Source: Fragum whitleyi (Eukaryota > Mollusca > Bivalvia > Cardiida > Cardiidae). From it: 64,000 nucleotides of DNA. The translations under genes and the position numbers were made by a program. Of this stretch, positions 51,477-63,557 are shown piece after piece. Numbering within the stretch: position 1 is the stretch's first letter; each line of letters starts with the position of its first letter. The DNA lies in contig OX411549.1 of NCBI GenBank assembly GCA_948146395.1, positions 39,953,267 through 40,017,266 of the forward strand, in the 5' to 3' direction. The notes beneath the pieces are model-generated. The model saw only the letters and a program-made list of their open reading frames with translations, ran no database searches and had not been told where the DNA came from.

Positions 51477-52492
51477 CGAGGGACGATCCAGAAGTTCGTA
51501 AAATGGACTAATAACTTTCGCATTTCTGGCCTGTTCAGTATATAATTTGGTGAATGTGCAATTTAGTAACTGCGGAGTTTATGAATAGTATTATTTTTGC
51601 AGAATTATCTTTAGCGGCCTACGAATGCGTTACCATAGTAACACATGTATGCTTAGGCGGGGGAGCGTGAAAAAATATTGAAAATCTGTTAAATAAATCC
51701 AGTTTTCTGTAAGTTTTCTGAAACTGTAGTTGAAAATCATTGGCTAGATTGAATAAGACGTTAATAGAAAATTATTGGTTATATTTTAAATCTTGTTAGG
51801 AGACTTTTACGGACACAGAATATTATAATAACACAGACAATTCCAGAAAAAATTACAAGACGTCAAAACCAAAATATGGATGTCGTTAATTTTTCGAGTT
51901 TTTTTTTTTTTTTTTTTTTTTTTTTATCTATGTTATTCACCAACCCAAACATTTCAGATGTTTTAGAAAAATGACAAAAAATGTGCAGAAGGGAATTTTT
52001 CGTAAAGCTATTCTGGATATTAAAAGAGGGCCAGGCTTCGTAGAAGGATTTAGAGTGGTGCAAGTGAGTTTGAACGAACGAACTAATCTCAAACGATTCT
52101 CATTATTTTCCAAAATAAAGGCCCTGTATCTGGATCTCAACTTTACTAGAAATACCATGCATATAGAAATTGGAAACTAATTAGGTTCCAAATGTTATTT
52201 GGATAATTTCTGTAAGTTGGTTTATCAGGCACAGAAAGGAATAAGATTAAGCAGAGGCTATGTAGAAGAGTGTTACTAATGACGTCGCATTTGACGTTCT
52301 TGCTCCCCCGCCTACGTGCAGAGTCTCTGTCTTGATTTATGCCCTTTACAGCCGCTATTGAATGTAAGCATTTAAAAATTTTCATGTTTATCACACAGAT
52401 GATGTATTAAAAGACTGTGTAATTTTTATTTTGATATTTAGCTTTTCTGTAGATTTATAACCTCATTATACGAACTTTTGGATCAACCCTCG
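51477..52492. mobile_element. Mariner-type element, non-autonomous, about 1 kb
   Basis: Terminal repeats CGAGGGACGATCCAGAAGTT (51477) and AACTTTTGGATCAACCCTCG (to 52492) are inverted, and TA flanks both sides (51475-51476, 52493-52494). The CGAGGGTTGATCCAAAAGTT-like end is typical of mariner-family elements. A second inverted pair GGCGGGGGAGC / GCTCCCCCGCC lies inside (51656, 52301). No transposase motifs in any frame; a poly-T run at 51900-51925. Confidence 0.83.
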
Positions 52493-52849
52493 TATGCTTT
52501 CAACAAATTGTAACTACAGCTTATCAAGCCGGTGTTCGGTAATGTGTGTTGTCCAAGAATGAATTACCTCGGTAAAATGGAAGAAAATGTCTTATTTTGA
52601 AAACTACTTTCAAGTCATACAAGATGGGTTCCTTTTAACCCACAAGAGAGCAGAAAGAGTTAGTTATGAGAAATTGTGATTGCCAAAAAGTGGGATGTGG
52701 GTTGTCTGGCTATTAACGGATAACAAGTCAGATTTATGACATTTGTCCCAGTGCTCAATTCGCCTATCTACGGTCTCCAGTGCATTTCTTAAAAGGGAGC
52801 AATATTCTTGGCATGGTACTTAGCATAGGCCTACAAGTTACAAAATGAA

Positions 52850-53485
52850 ATTGTTTAGATGATTATAGATACTGGCAGAACATAGAATGCTTACAACACC
52901 AAGGAAGCTTCTTCAAACATATTAATGACATACTAGGAAAATACAGCTTGCCAGACCACCAACTACGTAAAGAATCTCTTCCGAAAAAGGATATATGGAA
53001 AAACAATGGCAGAAGTATGGATCAACTCACTTAGAAAAGACCTGGAAACAAATAGTAGCCTAGCATGCTGCAATATTAAGCTCCTCAACATTGGAAAAAC
53101 TCACCCGGTATGAGACTCAATAGAAGCATGCGCTGCAGATGTGAAAAGGGGAATTATAAAGGCAAGGATGCTTACTGGATCCTATATTCTGCATGGTAGA
53201 CAACTCCAAGATGAGGATAAGCCCAAATGCACCCTGTGCAAAACAGATCATGAAACCACCGCTCATGTCCTCCTGAGATGTCCGTGTCTGAGTGCAGTCA
53301 GATCTGAAATTATCTCAGAAATAAAAACTCATCTCGATGAATCCATGGGTAAAATTTTCTGGAGTAATAACATCAAAAACAGAGAAGATCTTCTTAAACT
53401 CATTTTCGACAGCTCACACTTCCTTGAAAATTACTTTATGAAAATTGAATGTTACCAAAAAACTAGAAATGCTAACTAGGAAGCT
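52850..53485 (+). pseudogene. LINE ORF C-terminal remnant with zinc-knuckle-like motif
   Basis: The frame 53141-53479 contains KCTLCKTDHETTAHVLLRC (C-x2-C-x8-H-x4-C). It is preceded in the same or adjacent frames (52990-53140) by EDLETNSSLACCNIK-like and IKLLNIGKTHPVW-like text with stops. Such a terminal motif closes many non-LTR reverse-transcriptase ORFs; no RT catalytic core remains. Exact family unknown. Confidence 0.6.
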
Positions 53486-53559
53486 CTGCTCGATAGTTCA
53501 TACTTATAGGATCATACCACTGCTAGTGCATAAAAAGTTCAGGTATGGATACATGTATA

Positions 53560-53640
53560 CATGTGCGTGTATGTGTGTGTGTATATATATGTGTATATGT
53601 GCACATGTATATATGCAAATATATGTATGCATGTTTTACT
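53560..53640 (+). repeat. (TATG/TG)n microsatellite
   Basis: Imperfect TATATGTGTATATGTGCACA run, low complexity. Confidence 0.7.
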
Positions 53641-53733
53641 TAAATCTTAACTCAACCACCCTTAAGGGAAAGTATTTGAATGTTCCTTTTTTCTTTTTTT
53701 TTCCTTTTTTCATCATATTTTTATATCTTTATA

Positions 53734-54140
53734 CGGGAAAAGTAACGCTGAGCGCCCGCAGGGCGCTTTGCGGCTTTTCCCGCTTCTAGATAACGCGTGT
53801 AAAACATTTAAATAATCAAAATCAAAGTGAAATACATATACCATCAAAGTTAAATTTTGTGTCGTAATGGCGGCCTACATGGAAGATGATGATCTCGCGA
53901 GATTTCGCCATTTTGTTTTATTATTTATTTTTATTTATCTCCTTTTTTCTTCGATTTTATTTCTGTCGATCATTATCAAAATTAAGATTGTAGTGAACGT
54001 AAAATTAGGATAGAAATAAGCCTTGCATGTAGAAAGTTGCACTTTTTTGCTTAGGATCTCGTCTGGATGACGTTTTCTTTTTACCCTCCGCAAATGACGT
54101 CATTCTACACTTTGGGGAAATAAGACGTTACTTTTTCCCG
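53734..54140. repeat. Inverted-end element or regulatory island with TCTCGCGAGA and CRE palindromes
   Basis: CGGGAAAAGTAACG (53734) and CGTTACTTTTTCCCG (to 54140) are inverted. Inside are a hairpin AGCGCCCGCAGGGCGCT (about 53751), the palindrome ATCTCGCGAGAT (53892-53903) and AATGACGTCATT (54093-54104). A 48-codon ORF (53867-54013) starts MAAYMEDDDLARFRHF in good start context and ends in one hydrophobic helix. Could be a transposon derivative or a promoter with a first exon; not decided. Confidence 0.45.
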
Positions 54141-54936
54141 CTAAAACAACGTCATTGTTGTTGCGTTTTAATGTCGGGGTAAAAAGCGGGATAAGACTTG
54201 AAAGAGATTAAATCATGCTATAGCAATATTCCAAGTTAAGACTTGAAAAGGATGAAATCTACAACAAAATTCGCAGTTTGATTTAAAAAATTGAAATACA
54301 GCTATCTTAGCTAAAGCTTTGTCGGCTAACATCTTATCGGAATCGCATTCTTTAGGATTTAGAACTGACGCAGTTTCTTTAATACAGGCGCCCATATTCA
54401 AAGTACCCCACTCGTACATTTTTTACGAAGAAAAAACAATAAGAATTGTATTGAGTATCTTTCACTCATATTATGTGAATTTCTTCCGATGTTAGTACTT
54501 ATGTAAATGACTGTGTGACTGAGGAAATCAATCTAGAAATAAATGAGAAAAAATCAAGTAGCCACCGATTTGATAAATAGCCTATTTCGGGTATTCTGAA
54601 AATTAGTTATCATGTGCATGTTTTGCACAGCACCCGGGAATGTTTATTTCACATTATAACTGCACTTATTTTTTCCAGTGACAATATCTTCGGAGTAGAA
54701 AAAGATCAACAAGGGTTCTATTTTCTTTGTTTTGTTCGCATATGACTTAAAATGATAAAAAAAGGCCTTAAACCCCCTTCAAGCGAAAAAAAAAAAAAAA
54801 AAAAAAAGAAAAAGAATGAGCAGCTGGAACAGACAGACAAATAATGTTGAATTTGATACATCATTCATACGTGTCGATACAGCAAAAGGTTTGGGTGCAG
54901 GAGCTTTATTGTTAAATTCGGTAGCTTAAGTTGAGT
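54141..54936. other. Unassigned intergenic DNA
   Basis: A 68-codon minus-strand ORF (54213-54419) has non-repetitive, gene-like composition (KMLADKALAKIAVFQFFKSN) but no recognised domain and no supporting splice partner. An A22 tract occurs at about 54786-54807. Not called as a gene. Confidence 0.4.
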
Positions 54937-56167
54937 AAACTAGAGCTTGTCACTGAATGTGACTTAATACCCCCGCAAGTGCTTTCAGAGAATGAGATAC
55001 TTTGACAGAAGAAGCAAAAAATGCTTCAAATATAAAGATAACTCTTGGATTTGAGACCTCTAAATTGTGTCTTGCAAAACTGATGTGTGATAAATGTTTT
55101 CAAGCTATTGAAGGAAAACTGAAGGAGGAGTTTGGGAAACAAAATTACAAGTATATGTGTTCAAAAAGAAAAATTGTCTTAAGTTCAAGGGGAGATAACA
55201 CATGAACCTGGGGGAGTTGACACTTGAAATTCGTGTCTTGCAAAACTTCAACATGTGATAATTGTTTGTATAATGTTTCATAACTATTGAATGAAAACTG
55301 AAGGAGGAGTTTGCGTCACAAAATGATAAGTACATTGTAACAAATAGAAAAAAAATGTCTTAAGATCAAGGGGACATTATTCATGAACCTGGTGGAGTTG
55401 ACACTTGAAATTTGTGTCTTGCAAAACTTCAACTTGTGATCAATATTTGCATAATGTTTCATTACAATTGAATGAAAATTGAAGGAGGAGTTTGTGACAC
55501 AAAATGATAAGTACATGGTAACAAATAGAAAAAAATGTCTAAGTTCAAGGGGAAATAATTCATGAACCAGGGGGAATTGAGACTTGCAATTTGCGTCTTG
55601 CAAAACTTCAACTTGTGATGGATGTTTGTATAATATTTCATAACTTTTGAATGAAAATTGAAGGAGGAGTTTGCGACACAAAATTATAAGTAAATGGTAA
55701 CAAATAGAAAAAATGTCTTAAGTTCAAGGGGAGATAATTAGTGAACCTGGGAGAGTTGACACTTGAAATTTGCGTCTTGCAAAACTTCATTATGTGATGT
55801 ATGTTTGTATAATATTTCATAACTATTGAATGAAAATTGAAGTAGGAGTTTGCGCCACAAAATGATAAGTACATGGTAACAAATAGGAAAAAATGTCTAA
55901 GTTCAAGGGAAGATAATTCATGAACCAGGGGAAGTTGGGACCTGAAAATTGCGTCTTGCAAAACTTCAACATGTGATGAATGTTTCTATAAAGTTTCAAG
56001 GCTTTTGAAGGAAAACTGAAGGAGGAGTTCGCGACACAAATTTACTACTATTTGTGTCCACAGACGGACGGACAGACGGACAGACGGACAGACGCACGGA
56101 CGGACGGACAGACAGACAGGCTGATTCCAGTATACCCCCGAAAAACATTCGTTTTGCGGGGGTATAA
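54937..56167 (-). mobile_element. Pearl/Helentron-like element, family D
   Basis: On the minus strand: left hairpin ATTATACCCCCGCAAAACGA...TCGGGGGTATACTGG, then GTCTGTCTGTCCGTCC microsatellite (56062-56122). Six tandem units of about 178 bp follow (near 55943, 55766, 55586, 55407, 55228 and 55057), each with TTGAAGTTTTGCAAGAC. The right end is TTGCGGGGGTAT (exact inverse of the left 12 bp), hairpin GTCACATTCAGTGAC and CTCTAGTTT. Minus ORFs of 107-121 codons here are the repeat unit read through. Confidence 0.85.
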
Positions 56168-56865
56168 TGAGTAAATCAAGAATGATTCTTTCTTATAATT
56201 ACTTTTCCCGTCTATAGGTTAAACCTATCATTATATTAACATACTCTTAACATTGCTGTATATATGATTGTATTTAGTGTTTTGCATGTAGTTTTATCTT
56301 TTTAAACAGAATTCAACGAATATCCGTACGGATAGTAGCCTTGTGACCTGTGATTTCGACCCCTTACTCTGATGAAGCGGAGGACAGTATACAGAGGAAG
56401 AAGATAATATTATTTATTCAAGTAATGAATTATCTTTACATAATAGTCTTAGATTAAAAAAGCAAATTTTAGCCAACAAAAGAACAGAAACCCAAAAAGT
56501 TGTTGAAATGATTTGGTAAGATGTATACCGAAACGTACTGGTGTTATACCATAGAATTTATACTGGTTCCAAACCTCAATTTTAGTACAATAACGCGGGT
56601 TCAAGCAGTCATGTGGATATTTACTTCCGGTTTGTGATACAGTCGCAAAATGGGACAACTTTCCGAGGTTTTCGTCGTTTTTTTTTTTTTTTTTTTTTTT
56701 GTTACAAAGGAAAAACTATCTCTATATAGGCAGTAACAACTGTTTCGCACTGAGCCACCCATCGAAATGGCACTTATTTGTATGCTATAAAGGCTCACCT
56801 TAGATGCTCAGGGCTCGTGTTTGACCCTTAAAACAGGGTTTTGACACTCAAAAATCTGAAAATAT
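56168..56865. other. Unassigned DNA with poly-T and half a foldback
   Basis: T24 tract at about 56677-56700. 56719-56760 is the right half of a foldback element (GGCAGTAACAACTGTTTCGC, ACTGAGCCA). Nothing else recognised. Confidence 0.45.
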
Positions 56866-58289
56866 CCTATAGGGGACTTCGGCACAGGTAGTGATGACGT
56901 CATCAAAATATGAGTGGTTGGCGTTTCCAACCATTTTTACATACACAAAGAGCAAAAAATCCAATTTTCAAGTAGTAAAATTATACATTTGTAATGATTT
57001 ATTCCAAGTGATGAAGGTGTCAAAATGTAGATAAATCACCCCTCCTTTTGGTTATGCAGTTGCCATCATGTGACAATGTCTTTGAAACGAATAATTTGTG
57101 TCGAAATGTAACCACCCGGAGAGTCATACGAATCCAAATGATTCGTAGTTGAGCAACCAAAGTATCGGAAATGGGACACGAATAAAGCTGTATTTATGGC
57201 ATTTTGGGCCACACAGCAATGAAATATGTTAGTTTGAATTTCAATTCTGATATTTTTTTTTTTTTATCTTTGTTACGATATTCATCCCGTCTCAGAGCAT
57301 CCAAACATAGATTTAAGTTTTGTATTTATCCTTAATGGTCTTAACAACATAAATCCAGTCATTTTAACCTAGGAATATTGAGAATCGTCCAAAGCTATCT
57401 AAATATTAAATCCAAATTGATAAAAATGAAAACACACACACGTTTAAAAATTAAGGTCATGTAAGATAATAAGCGAACGTTGCAAATCCAAGATATTCGG
57501 GTGAAACGGCTTTTCGAACACATACTGTTAGGTACAAAAACCCTAACAGAGAGTTTACATTATGCGACATGAAAAACATTATCGGCACTCATCACACAAA
57601 CATGTGTCATACAGATTGTCATTCCTAACCCAATGATCTATACTACACGGCGAATCTCTCTGATCTGACCATAACCGGATGCGCCAATCAATATTGTCAA
57701 TGTCATAAAACGGTAGCCGCTTATCCAACACACGTGCACGGGTCATTAAGATCTCCCTTACTTACGCAACATTTTATACCACATTCCTAATTTTCTTTGA
57801 TCTGCATCAATCAAGCCATGTCATTTGCCACTGATTGGTTGCTTTCAGTATGACACAACTAGTCTTTGAGCCCAATGTGTGAAAGCTTGGTTTACACATC
57901 AAATATTATGCTTAATCAGACATGGAAATAACATGCTGTCATATAAAAAGTCAAAATATTCCACATGCTTCAAAACATTGCAACTATAGAATTGCAACAT
58001 TTGACTGATTACAATCCTCCGAAGGCCATCTCGTTGATATTATAGAACCATTACAGTCACTCAAACACATACTTTTTGTAATCTTTGAAATAATTAGCAG
58101 AAGTGTAGAATTTCAACCAATCAAATTATTGACGGATCCTGAGGGGGATTGCACTGAGGGGTCGAAGATGTGTCATTAAATTATCAAAGAGAAATTCAAT
58201 TTAAACTGGGCACTTATAGGAAAAGGCACAATCTATATTTTAAGTTCCAAACCTCTTTACAGAAATCCTGTATCCACCACTGCAAATGA

Positions 58290-58446
58290 TAAAAATGTTC
58301 GTTCGTTCGTTCGTTCATTCATTCATTCATTCATTCATTCATTCATTCATTCATTCATCCCTCCCTCTGTCCATCCGTCCAACCATTCCTCCATCCGTCC
58401 GTCCATACATCCATCCGTCCTTCCGTCCATCCATACATCCGTCCGT
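58290..58446 (+). repeat. (GTTC/ATTC)n and (CCGTCCAT)n microsatellite
   Basis: GTTCGTTCGTTC then about 13 ATTC units, then CCATCCGTCC-type repeats continuing on the other side of the SINE to about 58890. Encoded 'SIHPS' ORF is an artefact. Confidence 0.85.
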
Positions 58447-58733
58447 CGCCGCCGTCATTGCGCAGTTGGTAACGCGTCGGACTGTCAATTTAGAGGTCCC
58501 GGGTTCGATCCCCGACGGCGGCACTCATACTTTCCGACTATTTGTCTCTCACCAATGGGTTGATAAATCGTAGACCTATGCGTGATAGGAGCTTGAGGCT
58601 AGGAAAGAATGTGATGGTTGTACTAGTGAGAGAAATACCAGGAATCCATTGTTAGGTGCTCCAGCCGCCGGGATATAAATTGACTGAAATAATGTTGAAA
58701 GCGGGGTTAAACTCAATGCAATCAATCAATCAA
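58447..58733 (+). mobile_element. tRNA-derived SINE, full length
   Basis: Head CGCCGCCGTCATTGCGCAGT, B box GGGTTCGATCC, acceptor-like match CGACGGCGGC. Body CTCACCAATGGGTTGATA and GAAATACCAGGAATCCATTG, tail CAATCAATCAATCAATC. Inserted into the CCGTCC microsatellite. The tRNA part could still fold, but it is a SINE head, not a tRNA gene. Confidence 0.9.
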
Positions 58734-59639
58734 TCTACCGTCCTTCCATACATCAATCCATCCGTCCTTCTATCCGTCCATCCATCCATCTGTCCGTCCA
58801 TCCGTCCTACTTCCGTCCATCCGTTTGTTTGTAATTTCGTTCGTTAGTTTGTTCGTCCGTCCGTCTGTTTGTCCGTCTGTCCGTCTTACTAGCCGACTTT
58901 GAATTCATACGTCAGTCGGTCATGGAACATTCTTAGTACCATAAAAAAATCTTCAGTTTGAACACTTTGTATTTAAACAGGTCAATTAGCCCAAATCGAA
59001 TACCTTTTCACTGTTTTCAACAAGGTGAAAGGGTTTGTCTAATAAATAATCGATAATGACACCACTTGTCATTCAAGAATCAATATTCCCTAATCAGGAA
59101 ATGTCATTAGGCATCTAAGGAAAATTGTAACATGCCGAAATATTTTGTTATAGTGTTACAGATATTGTTTGGATATATAATGGTTATATTTTGAGTGATT
59201 GGAAAAGACTATCAATGCCGATTTACCGAACCATTTTGTTCGCATAAACAAACAAAACATAAACCTTTTTTTATATAATAATAAGATATTAAAGAAAAAA
59301 AAATAATCAGGATTTAATAAAATCAAGATAAATCAGCGGTAAAAATGATAAATGTTTGCAAAAAATCAACCAAATCGATGTTATTCCTTTTTGATAGTGG
59401 TGTTTTCAAAGCATGGTTATTAATTCTAAATTCGTGTTATTTTCTTTATAAACATGTTTTCTAAAAAGTTCGAATGATTTACTTTTCAAAAATGTATTGT
59501 TTTGATACCTTTTTCCTCAAGTAAAGCGAAAAAAGTGATTTAGATTGGGCAATATTTACATAAATTAAATAGAGCGAGGCGATTCAACGCCAACCATTTT
59601 TATTGGCTAGTGGGCTATGACGTCATACCGAAGTTCCCT

Positions 59640-60510
59640 ATTATGATCCTTCAAATTACATATCTGTGATGGGAGTCATATTTACGCTTTGAACTTTAAG
59701 AATAGGGCCTTAATACTTGTGCAAATCATAAGTATATATTGGATTTAATTGTCTCTTCAATATCTAGGAGATTGTATCAAAATGGGTTACGTACCATGGC
59801 TCTTCATATTTTCACTGTACAAAGTAGTCAATTATGAATGAGCTTCAAATAAAAAACAAATCAAATACAAAAAGATTATGAATTACAAGCCTGTTCCTTG
59901 ATCCACCAGTCTTCAAATTTTTAAAGGTCTTGCTAGAAAAATATTAGCTGAAAATGCTTCTGGATGTTGACCACCGTCATGAGCACCAAATTGAGTCAGG
60001 ACTTAATATTTCCACAGCAGTTGACAAACTCTTTCTTGAAAGAATTTATTAAGGTCCAAACATTTGATTTTCGTATTAGTTAACATTCCTTGGTGTCTAT
60101 GTACCATGTATTGGTCAAAGTTGCAATGTCTTTATGATTTAAAAACAAGTTATTTGGTAGGGGGATGGCTTAATGATGGAACATGAATACTACGGAGTTG
60201 GAGTATAAATGAACTTTCGGGTTCGACACTCACTTTTGTGGTTAACTGTAAAGTCTTAGGAGTCCAGTGGACTTGTCTTGTGAAATCAAGGAGCCCAAGG
60301 TAAAAGTAAGGAGTCATAGAGGAATCTAAATTTTCACACTGGGCAGGGGAGAACATTGTGGTACACTGACCACTTCCTAACTAATTACAAGATGGTTTTC
60401 TCTCAAAATTACTAGTTGAAGTTAGCAAATGTCATCTGGAAATTCTTTTATACAGAACAGATCTAAAATTTTATTTGAAACGGGTTGTAAAGGAAACTGC
60501 CCAGCTTATT
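59640..60510. other. Intergenic DNA, nothing recognised
   Basis: AT-rich without coding signal. A short GTCCAGTGGACTTG stretch near 60260 suggests more old repeat, but no boundaries are visible. Confidence 0.45.
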
Positions 60511-60585
60511 TCGATGGCTGAGAGTGAAACAGTTGTAACTGCCTATAAACATATAGGCCTTTACAACTGGTTAGCGATGAGCCAT
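60511..60585. repeat. Short foldback element (GAAACAGTTGTAACTG type)
   Basis: TCGATGGCTGAGAGTGAAAC / CTGGTTAGCGATGAGCCA with GTAACTGCCTATA / TATAGGCCTTTAC. Immediately precedes the truncated LINE. Confidence 0.8.
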
Positions 60586-60589
60586 TTTG

Positions 60590-63557
60590 TTTGTTGAAAT
60601 ATTCTCACTGGGTTTTAACGCTAGATGTGGCACCAAATATGATTTTATCAAGTACGATTCACAAAATATTAATCTAGATTGTGACGACTATATAATCGAC
60701 AATCCACCATGCCGGGCCTCTATCGATATTTCATGCAATAGCCACGGGCTTAAATTAATTGAACTATGTAAAAGTAGTACACTGCGTATAGTTAACGGTA
60801 GAGTTGGGCAATCAAATAAATACACGTATTTTTCACATAACGGGTCATCCGTTATTGATTACTTGCTCACTCACGAGCAGAATTTTTCTAAGCTAGTGAA
60901 TTTTAAAGTTGGTTCTTTCAACGAATTTAGCGATCACGCACCGCTACATTTTACTATTAACTGCCAGAAATTTCAAAAATTTGTTAATTACAAAGGTGAT
61001 ATTTCTTATAAATGGAATGAAAATTTTAAAGATGAATTTCGCGCAAAAATCATTGCAAATTTGCCGACATTTAATGCCATTGTAAACAAATTAAGCGATG
61101 CAAAAAAAGGATCGATAGACCTAGCGGTCGATGAATTTACAGAGACATTGCGAAATATTTCAGACCCTTTATTTGCCAAAACTTATAGTAGTATAAGAAA
61201 ACCAATTTTCGAAACAAACACAACTATAAAAAATGCAGAATGGTTCGATAGGGAATGTGCTTCGGCAAGAGCTCTATACTCAGACGCATTACAAAAATTC
61301 AATTTAACAAAAAGTTGTGAAGATAGAGTAAACTTATGTTCTTGTAAGAAAACTTACAAAGATCTTATACAGAAGAAAAAACGATCGTTTTATAAATTGA
61401 AAATGAGTGAAATAGAATCTTTGAAGTAAAAGCAACCAAAAGACTTTTGGAAGTATTTTAAAACAAATTCTAAATGCCAAAAACACGAAATTACTTTAGA
61501 TGAATTTCGAACATATTTTGAAAATCTAAGCAATGAATTTTGTAAACCAGATAATGAAACTGAATACGATTTTGATGAAAATAAAGAAACGAGCTTTGAC
61601 GAGTTAGACTTACCTATAGAAATTCAAGAAGTTATTGATGCTATTCATTCACTAAAGAGAGGGAAAGCAGCCGGAAACGATTGTATATTGAATGAATACC
61701 TGATCGAAAGCGCAGATATTTTAGCTATGCATTTTTGTGACCTTTTTAACGCCATTCTAAATTCGGGTTCTTTCCCCAAAAGGTGGACAGAAGGTGTTAT
61801 TTTGCCAATACATAAAAAAGGTGATATCAATGATACGAATAATTATGGAGGCATTACATTAATAAGCTGCTTTTCGAAACTATTTACAAGTATTTTGAAT
61901 AAACGCATCGCTTCCCTCTGTGAAAACAATAATGTAATTTCCGATTCGCAGTTTGGTTTCCGTAAAAATTCATCAACAATAGATGCTATTTACGTTTTAA
62001 TGTCTCTTGTTGAGCATTATATAAACAATAATAAACGTCTTTATGTTGCTTTTGTCGATCTTACGAAATGTTTTGATTCTATACATAGAAATAGTCTGTG
62101 GATGAAATTATTCCGAATGGGTATTCGAGGAAAAACCCTAAGAATTGTTCGTGATATGTATGAAAATGTTAAGTCATGTGTCAAGTCTTTTTCTGAATAC
62201 ACAGATTTTTTTCAATATGCAGTAGGATTACGCCAAGGCAAGGTTTTATCTCCTTTGTTATTTTCCTTATTTGTCGAAGATTTGGAGTTATTCTTGCAAA
62301 AGGGTCACGAATCTGGTATCAATATAGACGATATTGTATATATATTGCTACTTTTTGCTGATGACATGGCTATCATTGGAAAATCGCCATTGGAACTTCA
62401 AAATAGTCTAAACTTGCTATCAGAATACTGTAAAATTTGGGGACTTTCTGTAAACGTTGAAAAAACTAAGATTTTAGTCTTTAGAAAAAGAGGTCGAACA
62501 TTGCCAAATGAAAAATGGTCTTTTGACAACCAAATTATAGAAGTGGTTGATAGCTTTAATTATCTAGGCGTCGTTTTCTATTACACGTGTAATTTTGCTG
62601 ATAATAGAGAATATCTTATAGATAAAGCTCTTAAAGCAATGAACTATTTGCTTATCAATTGTAAAAAGTTCGATCTTCGCTTAAAAACTCTTTGTGAGTT
62701 GTTCGATTCGTTTGTCGTTTCAATATTAAACTATGGAAGTGAAATATGGGGATTTACTAAATCCGAAGAAATTGAACGAATCCAATTAAAATTTTGAAAA
62801 CGTTTATTGGGTGTAAAACCAAACACTTGCAATGCCATAGTCTACGGTGAACTCGGCCGACATCCTTTATTCATTGAAAGATATTTGAGACAAGTTAAAT
62901 ATTGGTTAAAAATTGTTAACACGAATAATATTCTTATTAAAACAATTTACAATAAATCACTTACAGACTATGGAAAGGGACTAAATAATTGGGTTACAAA
63001 AACCAAACAGATCCTTGATCAATACGGATTTTCGCATGTTTTTACAGAATACAACAAAGTCAATGCTAAAGTTTTTATATCCGTTTTAAAAGAGAGAATG
63101 ATTGATACTTTTAAAAATGAATGGTTTACTACAATAAATAATAGCAGGGTAACCCATACATACGTACATTTTAAAAATTCGATCGATTACAAAACATACC
63201 TAGATATATTACCTAGAAATTATAGATTATATTTTACTAAACTGCGATCATTTTCTTTAACACTACGCATTCAAACTGGAAGGTATTCTAAAAATCATAC
63301 GGAAAGAGAAAGGAGATTCTGTCAATGCTGTAATAAGTCTGAGTTAGAAGATGAATATATCACTTCATTTGTAATTGTGAATTTTACACGGAATTGAGAA
63401 AAAAATATATCGATAAGAAAATATATCACCGCCCATCAGCTTATAAGTATAACAAATTATTGTCTTCTACAAATAAAAAAGAATTATTGAATTTATGCAA
63501 GTTTATTAAAGAAGCACTCAAAAAAAGAAATAACTTACTTAACCAGACCTTAACATA
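60590..63557 (+). pseudogene. LINE ORF2 pseudogene: endonuclease C-terminal part, reverse transcriptase, Cys/His tail
   Basis: About 985 codons of endonuclease-RT polyprotein with the lesions described for the enclosing element. After the frameshift the original frame ends at the TAA within 63555-63560 (NNLLNQTLT stop). The missing N-terminal part is the first half of the endonuclease domain and any ORF1. Confidence 0.82.

Larger units (their letters stand above)
56867..59637. mobile_element. 2.8-kb TIR element with CRE-containing ends, TA-flanked
   Basis: The left end GGGGACTTCGG...GATGACGTCATC...TTGGCGTT (56867-56925) and the right end AACGCCAA...ATGACGTCAT...CCGAAGTTCCC (59587-59637) are inverted, about 50-70 bp long, each flanked by TA. 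The interior holds (ATTC)n and CCGTCCAT microsatellite (58290-58450) and a SINE, but no transposase. The TA flank would fit Tc1/mariner-like or related superfamilies. Segment 56938-57090 has a relative at 5365-5520. Confidence 0.65.

Noticed and set aside
55316..55961. Two minus-strand ORFs of 107-121 codons with similar sequence, looking like a gene family
   Set aside because: They are the 178-bp tandem unit of the family D element translated repeatedly.
58286..58847. ORFs with SIHPSIHPS repeats
   Set aside because: Microsatellite read through into a SINE; not a gene.
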